This document shows, one piece after another, positions 1 to 7,494 of a DNA stretch of 64,000 nt. This stretch comes from Deltaproteobacteria bacterium. GTDB taxonomy: Bacteria; Acidobacteriota; Thermoanaerobaculia; Multivoradales; JAHZIX01. The stretch is taken from the NCBI GenBank assembly GCA_022601195.1, contig JAHZIX010000045.1, positions 310,001 to 374,000 on the forward strand, read 5' to 3'. The notes below the pieces were generated by a model. The model did not search any database and was not told the origin of the DNA. It worked only from the letters and a program-made list of their open reading frames with translations. Both the position numbers and the translations under genes were made by a program. Every line of letters starts with the position of its first letter. Position 1 is the first letter of the stretch.

Positions 1-555
1 CTTGTCGGCTTCGTACTCGGGAACCTGGTCGGCTCTCTGCTCGGGCTCAGCTTTTGGTATGAGCCAAGAGTAGCCTACCTGGTTCGACCCTACGTAGTAG
101 TGATCGGGTCGATACCCGTCCTGGCGCTGGCACCTATCATCATAATTTGGTTCGGAATAGGAATCTGGGCAAAGATAATTGTAGTTGCGCTCTCGACCGT
201 AGCTGTCGCAACTACTCAAGCCTTCACTGGAGCAGAGAATGCTGACCCAAAACACATACAGCTACTCGCATCCTATGGCTCGTCACGGTCAACCATATTT
301 AGAAAGGTTGTCATTCCCTCCAGTATGACATGGTTGTTTGCCGCGTATAAACTGAACGTCGGAACGGCCATTCTCGGAGCATTTATTGCAGAGTTCATTG
401 CGGCCGAAGCAGGCCTAGGAAACCTGATCATCCGGTCGATGGGCCTATTTGACACTTCGATGGTACTTACAGGTGTCTTAGTACTCTGCTTCTTATCTCT
501 AGCAATAACCGATGTCGTTGGAAGAGTTCAAAGGAGAGTCATGCCATGGACCTAG
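1..555 (+). CDS. ABC transporter permease, NitT/TauT (SsuC/TauC) type, 5' truncated
   Basis: The reading frame is open from base 1, so the true start lies outside the window. About 184 residues are visible. They are strongly hydrophobic and include the EAA-type loop region ('LLASYGSSRSTIFRKVVIP') followed by 'AFIAEFIAAEAGLGNLI', which is typical of the inner-membrane permease of SsuC/TauC/NrtB transporters for small organic anions or thiamine-precursor-like molecules. No ATPase gene is in view; it would have to lie upstream of base 1. The gene overlaps the next one by 10 bases, so the two are probably co-transcribed. The substrate cannot be read from the sequence. The downstream 658-residue protein begins with a solute-binding-like domain and may belong to the same system. 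Confidence 0.85.
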   Translation, partial: LVGFVLGNLVGSLLGLSFWYEPRVAYLVRPYVVVIGSIPVLALAPIIIIWFGIGIWAKIIVVALSTVAVATTQAFTGAENADPKHIQLLASYGSSRSTIFRKVVIPSSMTWLFAAYKLNVGTAILGAFIAEFIAAEAGLGNLIIRSMGLFDTSMVLTGVLVLCFLSLAITDVVGRVQRRVMPWT

Positions 556-1268
556 GGTCGCAGGTCTCAACGGGCGTCTCTAGCGTTCCAGCTGGGCTTG
601 GTCTCAGTCGGCGCTCTTTTCTTCGCGCCCCAATACCAAGCCCCGGTGAAGTAATATGCACTGCTCAGGAGTCCCTAGAAGACTGCGGCCGAGTTCACCT
701 AGTGGCCTTCTGGGGTATCGGACTCAAGGAAGGGGCGAACGGCGAAGAGCGGAGATCCTTCGCGCATCTAAAGCTCCTCTGTAGCACTGTTGGAGCAGCC
801 TTCTGCGCTCCAACCAGACTTTCTCTGCTTTTCGCCGATACCCACGCTCACGTGAATCAGATCCCTGCTGACATTTGCCAACTCTATCGTGAAGATATTG
901 CAAGGCTGGCGAGCGATTTTCAGTTTGAACTAGTCTTACTCTCGACAATACCGAGAATGCCGAACCCTGAACTAGGGACTACGAATCTCCCTCCCAAGGT
1001 TTTCGAGAGGAAGACGCGCTACATACGGGCGGCCGAGAAGTTTGGGAGCCGGGAAACCGCAAGAGAAAGAGTTGAGCGCTACGTTCGGCTTCGGCTAGCT
1101 GAGAGAGGACCGATCAAATCATCGTTTCCTAACGCCATTCTCCTTAGCGGCGATCGGCCTTCCGATTCCTTTCTACTTCCCAATCTTTCGACTGTTTTTG
1201 TTTACTTTGGTGGACCTGGTAGCAATCATAAGCCGTGGCTTTCTCGGCCCATGGGAGGCCCGGAGTAA
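546..1268 (+). CDS. conserved-looking protein of unknown function, 240 aa
   Basis: I do not recognise this protein with confidence. The start at 546 is supported by AAGGAG nine bases upstream, inside the end of the permease gene, and the stop overlaps the next start as TAATG. The first 45 or so residues look poorly ordered. From about residue 50 a structured pattern appears: 'HLVAFWGIGLKEGANGEE', then 'LSLLFADTHAHVNQ', then an alpha-helical stretch and 'FELVLLSTIPRMP'. The alternating strands and helices suggest an alpha/beta enzyme, and the arrangement is loosely reminiscent of isonitrile-synthase-like proteins, but that is only an impression. Its place between a transporter permease and an asparagine-synthase-like gene suggests a small-molecule biosynthetic or modification step. 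Confidence 0.6.
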   Translation: MDLGSQVSTGVSSVPAGLGLSRRSFLRAPIPSPGEVICTAQESLEDCGRVHLVAFWGIGLKEGANGEERRSFAHLKLLCSTVGAAFCAPTRLSLLFADTHAHVNQIPADICQLYREDIARLASDFQFELVLLSTIPRMPNPELGTTNLPPKVFERKTRYIRAAEKFGSRETARERVERYVRLRLAERGPIKSSFPNAILLSGDRPSDSFLLPNLSTVFVYFGGPGSNHKPWLSRPMGGPE

Positions 1269-2827
1269 TGTGTGGAATTGCAGCCGCTTTTCGTTGCGAG
1301 GGGGCTGCGAAAAGGGTCGAAGCTATGCTTGGGCTACTACGGCACCGCGGCGACCAAGATGATCCGATTCTTTCACTCCCTCCAAGGACTGCTCTGGGAA
1401 CCCGCCGACTGAAGATCCTTGATCGGAAACGCGCGATTCAGCCTATGTGGTCTTTTGACGGTCGTTTTGCTGTGGTTTTGAATGGCCAAATATATAATTT
1501 TCGACAGCTTCGTCATGAGCTTTCGATAAATGGGGCCGCTTTTCACACTGATAGCGATACGGAAGTCGTTGCCAACGCCTTAGCACTCTGGGGACCATCA
1601 GCTATCGAGCGCTTTCGAGGGATGTTTGCGTTCGTTGCAATCGATTACCTCGATCAATCTCTGATCGCTGCAAGGGACCCCTTTGGTATCAAGCCTCTAT
1701 ACTTCAGTAGGTCAGGTGAGGGGCTACTCTTCGCGTCAGAGATCTCAGCCTTATTGAAAGGTTCCACAAATGCCATCCTTGAAGAGGTCCGTCCTGGCCA
1801 CATCCTTACCGATGGTGTTCTTCAACCCTATACTCCTAGGGTTGAGGGGCAATTGGGCTGCGACAATAGTCTTTCTCTGAACGCGAGGTATCTCTACCGC
1901 CTTCTTCATCGAGCTGTCAAGGAACGCCTACCAGACAGGCTGCCCTGTGCGGTCTTCTTTAGCGGGGGCATTGACAGCACGCTCGTTCTACATGCCGCTC
2001 GACGATTCAACCGGAAAACAAGGGCTTACTTAGTTTCGAACCTGGATGGACGAGATCGTCCCTATGCGCTAGAATACGCAGATGCCACAGATTCGGACTT
2101 GGTGATCGTGGGATTTAACAGTGAAGATGTGTTAACTCTGATCCCAGAAATTGTCCGAACAACCGAGAGCTTCGAGCCGAACATGATTCGCAATGGCGCA
2201 TTTTCTACCCTTCTCGCAAAGCGCGTGCACATGGACGGCATACGAGTAGCTCTCTGCGGCGAAGGTGCGGACGAACTGTTCTGCGGTTACCCCGAGATTG
2301 CCCATCAGGGGAGTGCCGGCAAGGTGAGGGAGCTGCGGCAGGTTTTCCTCTCAGACCTTTACCGCACCCAACTCCAACGAGTTGACCGCTGTTCTATGGC
2401 TCATAGCGTAGAAACAAGAGTGCCTTTCTTAGATCTTGAGCTCACAGCGTTTTCCGACTCTTTACCCACGTCCCATCTGGTTTCGCGTGATCAGTCCAAC
2501 GTTACCGACAAGGCGGTCCTCCGTCAGATTTATCTAGAAGAACCGACTCTACGCGCGCTGAGCATTGGTAAGAGAGAAAAGGTCGTGCTAGTCGATGGTG
2601 CCGGTATGGGCGACAATTCAAGAAGCGGTCCCTTTTTTGAGTACGCCGAACAAACTGTCTCCGACACTGAATTTCAAAGAATGAAGTCCGGGTTCCCAGG
2701 GCTTCAATTCAGCTCGAAGGAGGAGGTAATGTACTTTCAGATCTTAGATAGCCACCTTGATCTACGAAGGGTCCCCTTCCTCGCCAAGAGACCCCATGTC
2801 AATGCGACCTCGACGACAATGACATGA
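1268..2827 (+). CDS. asparagine synthase (glutamine-hydrolysing) family protein
   Basis: The protein starts MCGIAAAF, which places the amidotransferase nucleophile Cys at position 2 after Met removal, so the start at 1268 is preferred over an in-frame ATG 33 bases upstream; GGGAGG lies just before it. The N-terminal half is a class II glutamine amidotransferase domain ('LNGQIYNFRQLR', 'DPFGIKPLYF'). The C-terminal half is the ATP-pyrophosphatase synthase domain, with the PP-loop SGGIDS at residues 232-237, then 'GEGADELFCGY' and 'DRCSMAHSVETRVPFLD'. At 519 residues it is shorter than many AsnB proteins. Members outside primary metabolism often amidate peptides or small molecules. Given the surrounding unknowns, a specialised amidation role is as likely as asparagine synthesis. 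ATGA overlap with the next gene. Confidence 0.9.
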   Translation: MCGIAAAFRCEGAAKRVEAMLGLLRHRGDQDDPILSLPPRTALGTRRLKILDRKRAIQPMWSFDGRFAVVLNGQIYNFRQLRHELSINGAAFHTDSDTEVVANALALWGPSAIERFRGMFAFVAIDYLDQSLIAARDPFGIKPLYFSRSGEGLLFASEISALLKGSTNAILEEVRPGHILTDGVLQPYTPRVEGQLGCDNSLSLNARYLYRLLHRAVKERLPDRLPCAVFFSGGIDSTLVLHAARRFNRKTRAYLVSNLDGRDRPYALEYADATDSDLVIVGFNSEDVLTLIPEIVRTTESFEPNMIRNGAFSTLLAKRVHMDGIRVALCGEGADELFCGYPEIAHQGSAGKVRELRQVFLSDLYRTQLQRVDRCSMAHSVETRVPFLDLELTAFSDSLPTSHLVSRDQSNVTDKAVLRQIYLEEPTLRALSIGKREKVVLVDGAGMGDNSRSGPFFEYAEQTVSDTEFQRMKSGFPGLQFSSKEEVMYFQILDSHLDLRRVPFLAKRPHVNATSTTMT

Positions 2828-4800
2828 AACTGGACATCTACCTTGTCTCTGGGCTTCTTCATTATGCCCCCCTGTACTTAGCAGCGAGGCAACTCCAAGA
2901 CACTGCCCACTCGGACCCCGTAGGAGTACGCATCTTCCAGATGGGTAGCGATAGGGACGCTATAAGGGCCGCCTTGAGGAGCAAGGAGCCATCCTCAATT
3001 CCTCTGGTTCTTACGAGCCTCAATGACTTAAACCGGCAAGCACCCGGACTGAGCATATCGTTGGCAGATTTGGTGCTTTGGTTTTCCCTTGTCCAAAGAC
3101 CCTTCCTTGCTCTGTGTTGCCGGAAAGACGACTACAAACGCATTCATCAGCAGTTCGAGGCTGGAAGCGGAACGCTGCGTTTGGCGTGCTATCCAGAGGG
3201 TTCTACCGCGCGGTCTCTCGTCAACCAGTTCTTTGGGAGCCGACTCCCTAGCCTGCGAGTCGAGATGGTCGATATCGAATTCCCTAGGGATGGTTTTTTC
3301 GCGGTCGAGAGCAAAGCAGCCGATGTTGGCGTCACTCTTCGTCCTTGGGATTTCCAAGCTCAAGGCAAGAAAAGTCAAGGTCGCTTACTGTGTTCGATAC
3401 CAAGCCGGCCCTTTGGGTTTTCTTGCGGGCTCACACACCGCCAGTTGTTTGAGTCCCAAGAGACGCGCTCCGTACTCGAACGCCTTTCCAAAGGAGTTAC
3501 CGAGGCCGTCTACCTTATCTACAACTCCTTTGATCCCTTTTGGTCTTTCGCCGATTTACCGGCTTGGTCGTCGTCTTCGTTCACTCTGGACCCTGGCAGT
3601 CGACTTGGCGCTACTGAGGTAATAGAAGTAATCAGAAGCTTTCAGTTTCTCCAGGTGCGGGATGGGAGCTCCCCTGTCACTGTGGATCCTCCGGGGCTCA
3701 CTTCCGGAGAGGTAGAGGTAGCTCTAAGCTGGATGGCAAGCTCGCAGATCTGGTCCTTTGATTCCCTCGAAATTCCAAGACTTGAGCGCATGTCGACTCC
3801 CGGCCATCCGGAGCTGGGGAGTTCGGTTCTCACGGCCAAAACCCTGATGCTCGAAGAAATCGCGAAGGAAGCCGAAGCTTCTCGACTGTACGAAGAAGTT
3901 TCCCCGATACTCCAGTCAATTAGCCGGAAACAGGCAGCGCTCAAAGAGATTGCTGAAGACCTCGACCGTGTGCAGGTAAGACTCGACCCCATAGGCTGGA
4001 GTGCTGGGCTGGAGTACCTTCAGAAGCTCGCTGAGGCTCTCGAGGCCTGCTTCGACCAAACTCATGAACCAGATCGACTGTCCCCCGAAGAAGTTTTCGA
4101 GCTTCATGAGAAGATTGTGGATCAGGCTCAGAGCCGAAAGTTCTTTGATGCGATCGCCTCATTTCGGGAAAGCTGCCTCAAGCCCCTCGACGCTTTGCCT
4201 GGGTCCGTTGTCAAGAGTCTATTCAGACCTCTCTTTAGCCTAGCAAGGCCCCACGAGGCAAAACCCTCTGATCGACGCGCTTTAGAAATCGTCTTCTTTG
4301 CGAAAGCCTTGTCTAAAATGATGATTCCTGGTCTCTGGCTTGAAGCGATTCTAGCTAGAGTCCCCCAAAGGCCTGGAATTGGAAGGATCCCTTTTGGATT
4401 ACTCTACGCGAACCCTCAAGGTCCTGGCCAGGTACAGCTCATTCGGTCTCTGAACAGCTTTGTGTCGGAGGCGACCAAGGTGGACAACATCGACCTCCAA
4501 GAGGATCAACTCATTGTAGAGGTATATATGAAGGCCAGGGCGGACGGAGGTATGTCGGGCATCAAGAACCTACAAGAGGCTATTGTCGCCATCAACGATG
4601 AGGGCTTCGACTCATGGCACAAAGGGGCTTCAGGAGCGCGAGTCGGAAAGACACTACGTGCCATTAGAGCACTCTCACAGCTCCCTACTTCGATAGACAC
4701 CACTGTTAGCCCTAATGAGGGGTTGAACCTGAAACTGAAGGTCGAAATTTCTCGACACTCCCTCCCGACAGGGGAACGCTGGCCGAGCCTAACGCCTTAA
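2824..4800 (+). CDS. large protein with N-terminal solute-binding-like domain and unknown C-terminal region, 658 aa
   Basis: Residues 1-330 resemble periplasmic-binding proteins of the NMT1/SsuA type: 'SGLLHYAPLYLAARQLQD' near the N-terminus is the usual opening of that fold. The protein has no signal peptide or lipobox, however, so it would stay in the cytoplasm. Residues about 355-470 are helical and charged and probably form a coiled coil. The last 170 residues contain an ordered domain that I cannot name ('GRIPFGLLYANPQGPGQVQL', 'EDQLIVEVYMKARADGG'). The start overlaps the asparagine synthase stop as ATGA, indicating translational coupling. A cytosolic ligand sensor linked to the neighbouring receiver proteins is possible, but this is inference from fold impression and context. 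Confidence 0.55.
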   Translation: MKLDIYLVSGLLHYAPLYLAARQLQDTAHSDPVGVRIFQMGSDRDAIRAALRSKEPSSIPLVLTSLNDLNRQAPGLSISLADLVLWFSLVQRPFLALCCRKDDYKRIHQQFEAGSGTLRLACYPEGSTARSLVNQFFGSRLPSLRVEMVDIEFPRDGFFAVESKAADVGVTLRPWDFQAQGKKSQGRLLCSIPSRPFGFSCGLTHRQLFESQETRSVLERLSKGVTEAVYLIYNSFDPFWSFADLPAWSSSSFTLDPGSRLGATEVIEVIRSFQFLQVRDGSSPVTVDPPGLTSGEVEVALSWMASSQIWSFDSLEIPRLERMSTPGHPELGSSVLTAKTLMLEEIAKEAEASRLYEEVSPILQSISRKQAALKEIAEDLDRVQVRLDPIGWSAGLEYLQKLAEALEACFDQTHEPDRLSPEEVFELHEKIVDQAQSRKFFDAIASFRESCLKPLDALPGSVVKSLFRPLFSLARPHEAKPSDRRALEIVFFAKALSKMMIPGLWLEAILARVPQRPGIGRIPFGLLYANPQGPGQVQLIRSLNSFVSEATKVDNIDLQEDQLIVEVYMKARADGGMSGIKNLQEAIVAINDEGFDSWHKGASGARVGKTLRAIRALSQLPTSIDTTVSPNEGLNLKLKVEISRHSLPTGERWPSLTP

Positions 4801-4812
4801 AGGCAAAAAACT

Positions 4813-5658
4813 ATGGAGACTCTAATCGTTGATACTAAAGGTGGGAACACCGTCTGGTCCAAGCGCTGGTCCACACTAAGAGAAGGCCACACGATTCCAG
4901 TCATCGAACCAAGCACTATCTCAGAAGCGATCAAGGAACGGAATGATCCTTTGCTTATCGTCGCTCACGACTCCGCTTTCGCGAGCCCAAAACAACGAGA
5001 GAAGTTCGAAAAGTCAATTGCCGGGGATCAACCCATTTGCTTCGTTCTATATGTAAGTCACAGTGGGAGACCGCTGCCAAAGACGCTAGCGTGCGGCCGA
5101 ATTCACTATTCCGGAGTCGCATTTCGGCAAGATGACAAATTGACAGCCCTCGGACTTCGGCTGCAGAAGTTGAGCAGTAATCTCGAGGTTTGCTGTTCAT
5201 CACTACCTGTAAGACTGGAGTGCTTGGGGCTGGCTTGGGGCTACTGGGAGGACGAAGCGAGTGACTTCCTTGAAGCTCTGTGGGGACTTTGTCAGGCATA
5301 CTTGGCAGCCACGATCAACGCTTCCAGGTTCCGAGAGAGTCACCATCTAGATCTCGGGGAATATGCGGAGGCCTCAGATTGGGCGAAAAGGTATGTAAGC
5401 GCGCTTTCCGGACATTTTGAGACGCTTCGGGTCTCTGCTTCCCCCGCTTCGAGCTTAGAGGACGTTTCCTCGACAGCATTCTGGACAGTCCCAGGGCCGG
5501 CTCCCGATCTACCCCTCCTGCGGGCCGAGTGGGGAGTAGGTGACTTTACCCCTGTCGTCGACCTGCTGCAGGCTATTCGGGCCAGGGACGTGAGCACCGC
5601 AGCCGTTCTTCCTGCTTTCGAGGCTTTGCAGGCTTGGGTTCATGGGCGGCTCGACTAG
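4813..5658 (+). CDS. unknown protein, possible degenerate receiver-like N-terminus, 281 aa
   Basis: Not recognised as a named family. The first 100 residues show alternating hydrophobic strands and helices ('TLIVDT', 'HTIPVIEPSTISEAIKE', 'DPLLIVAHDSAF', 'CFVLYVS') in the order seen in response-regulator receiver domains, without the full acidic pocket. The rest is mostly helical, with 'ECLGLAWGYWEDEASDFLEALW' near residues 135-155. The gene begins 12 bases after the preceding stop and its end overlaps the next reading frame by about 25 bases, so it sits in one operon with its neighbours. A role in signal relay with the downstream receiver/winged-helix regulator is plausible but unproven. Confidence 0.55.
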   Translation: METLIVDTKGGNTVWSKRWSTLREGHTIPVIEPSTISEAIKERNDPLLIVAHDSAFASPKQREKFEKSIAGDQPICFVLYVSHSGRPLPKTLACGRIHYSGVAFRQDDKLTALGLRLQKLSSNLEVCCSSLPVRLECLGLAWGYWEDEASDFLEALWGLCQAYLAATINASRFRESHHLDLGEYAEASDWAKRYVSALSGHFETLRVSASPASSLEDVSSTAFWTVPGPAPDLPLLRAEWGVGDFTPVVDLLQAIRARDVSTAAVLPAFEALQAWVHGRLD

Positions 5659-6407
5659 TGCGACTGGAATCGATTGCGGTCTTTGGGCCTGAAAAACTCA
5701 CCTACAGCCTCGGTCACCAGCTCCGGGTCGTGGGATTCAAGGTTCTTACCTTCCCCGCTCTTGCCATTCTTCGAGGTCGAGACCCTACCTACAGTCAATT
5801 AGGGCCACACCATTTCGACGCCGCCGTTGTCTTCGCTCCGACTTCCAACCCTGTCTCATCGATCTTGCGATCTCTATTCGAGTTACGATCCTCTCTCTCC
5901 TGGGAAGGCTTCTTTCTCGCACTAGTACCTTCCCAGGAAGCTAAGGACCGGCTAGACGGCACTAGTCTTCTGGCTGAGAATCGTGATGCCAATAGGTTTG
6001 GCGACGTATTCGGCCACGCCTCCCTACTTCATCCGGTCGACCTTACCGAGGTTGCTACGCAGCTTTGCTCGGGCAAGCCCATGTTCCTAAGGGCATGGCT
6101 TCAATTGCTTGCAGCTAGCCAGATCCCAGCCCTTCTTCGAGTAATTCACAAACTTAAGGCAGCCGCTCCAGGGGTTCTAACGAGAGAGGATCCGGAGTTT
6201 GACTTCTTGCTCAGTACGTTCACGGCAATGGACTGGAGGACTATCTTGCGAGATCCTCACCGTGACACCACTCTTAGCAACGAGATTCGACGGCAATGCC
6301 AAGATAGCTCGCTTCGTGTGAGTGAAGACCTTGCGCTCCTGGTGAGGGGAATTGACAAACTAGTCCAACGGACATGGATCGCCAACCACTATGAAGCGGA
6401 AACCTAA
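5634..6407 (+). CDS. unknown protein, possible receiver-like fold, 257 aa
   Basis: No confident family. The N-terminal 120 residues again look like a flavodoxin/receiver-type alpha/beta fold ('SIAVFGPEKLTYSLGHQL', 'FKVLTFPALAIL', 'FDAAVVFAPTSNP', 'FFLALVPSQEA'), followed by a helical C-terminal half. It overlaps the previous gene by about 25 bases and the next by 17, so the exact start is uncertain and could be a later codon. Adjacent genes encode a further receiver-like protein and a real response regulator, so a shared signalling pathway is likely. It lacks a clear phospho-acceptor motif. Confidence 0.5.
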   Translation: MGSWAARLVRLESIAVFGPEKLTYSLGHQLRVVGFKVLTFPALAILRGRDPTYSQLGPHHFDAAVVFAPTSNPVSSILRSLFELRSSLSWEGFFLALVPSQEAKDRLDGTSLLAENRDANRFGDVFGHASLLHPVDLTEVATQLCSGKPMFLRAWLQLLAASQIPALLRVIHKLKAAAPGVLTREDPEFDFLLSTFTAMDWRTILRDPHRDTTLSNEIRRQCQDSSLRVSEDLALLVRGIDKLVQRTWIANHYEAET

Positions 6408-7329
6408 GAAAGTTTTGGTTGTAGAGGACGACCGGAGCTGGAACATTGCGCTCCAGTCTCTTTACCGAGAGCGTCTCCCCGGCGCGACTGTTCAAGGGTC
6501 GAGGTCGGGCGAGGAGGCCCTTCAACGAATCCGAACAGAATTCTTCGACTTGATCTCACTCGACATCAACCTTTCTCGAACTCACCCAAAGAGAGAAGAC
6601 GGTCTTCCAGACTACAGCATTCCTGGGTACGACGGTCTCGATGTCTTGGAAAAAGCTGCTGAGTGGAATGCCTGTACCGCGGTTGTCGTAATTTCCGGCC
6701 TTCAGCATGATGACGAGCTTCGCTTTATTGTCACGGAGAAAGAGAGGAGGCTTTCCCTTACGATGACCCCGTTAGCGTACCTGAACCGCTACTTTCCGGG
6801 CCGGAGCCTGTTCTTATTCAAGAATCCAGATATCTCCCTGAGCGAGTCTCTTTCCATCCTTATGGACGCTCTTACCGAAGATCAGCTTCGTCAGCTGACG
6901 AACACACCGTCGTCCTCTGCTATGTTGCCGCCGCCTTATACTCTCGACTGCAGCGCCGGCCAGGTAGTGCCAAGGATTCTCGTCTATTCCCGCGGAGCTC
7001 GCACGGTTCCCGTGCAGCTACAAGAACCTTCAGACCGTTTCTTCATTTGGCAACTGGTGGAGGCCAGAAGGTCGGGGTCCTACTTGTCTGACGCCGAGAC
7101 GCTGGAAGCTTACCGAAACCTTTCTAGTGCCCAGATAGCCGTCGATGGCCTTCGTAGGCGACTACGAAAGCTCACTGTCGAGCCTGAAAAATTGCTCACA
7201 CGCACTCGCGCAAGCCGCCCGGACTGCCGCGGCTGGGCGTTACACCCTTCGGTAAAGATAAGAGGTGCAGCCACGGTTACCAAACGCGGCTCTAACCCCG
7301 AATTTCTCGCTGGCGGCCTTGATCCTTAA
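6391..7329 (+). CDS. response regulator: receiver domain plus OmpR-type winged helix
   Basis: Residues 1-165 form a receiver domain. The acidic pair is in 'VLVVEDD', the probable phospho-acceptor is Asp58 in 'SLDINL', the switch Ser is in 'VVISG' and the conserved Lys in 'FLFKNP'. There is an unusually long insert between the acceptor Asp and 'GYDGLDVL'. The C-terminal third ends in a winged-helix pattern ('DGLRRRLRKL', then 'LLTRTRASRPDCRGWAL') like OmpR/PhoB DNA-binding domains. It is the last gene of the rightward operon, overlaps its predecessor, and converges with the decarboxylase gene. No histidine kinase is visible nearby. It may regulate this cluster or the facing decarboxylase operon. 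Confidence 0.8.
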   Translation: MKRKPKKVLVVEDDRSWNIALQSLYRERLPGATVQGSRSGEEALQRIRTEFFDLISLDINLSRTHPKREDGLPDYSIPGYDGLDVLEKAAEWNACTAVVVISGLQHDDELRFIVTEKERRLSLTMTPLAYLNRYFPGRSLFLFKNPDISLSESLSILMDALTEDQLRQLTNTPSSSAMLPPPYTLDCSAGQVVPRILVYSRGARTVPVQLQEPSDRFFIWQLVEARRSGSYLSDAETLEAYRNLSSAQIAVDGLRRRLRKLTVEPEKLLTRTRASRPDCRGWALHPSVKIRGAATVTKRGSNPEFLAGGLDP

Positions 7330-7494
7330 GCGTGGCATAGCCATCAAATGAGCCGCCTTGAGATATGAGGAGGAAAGCTGGCAGCTCCCCTGACGGGTTT
7401 TGACCCGAGAGAGGTTCTGGAAACTTCCGGTGACCCAATACCTAGGACAGGCTGTTTCCTTTTTTGAAAAAGCGAACCGACGTCAAGCACCCTT

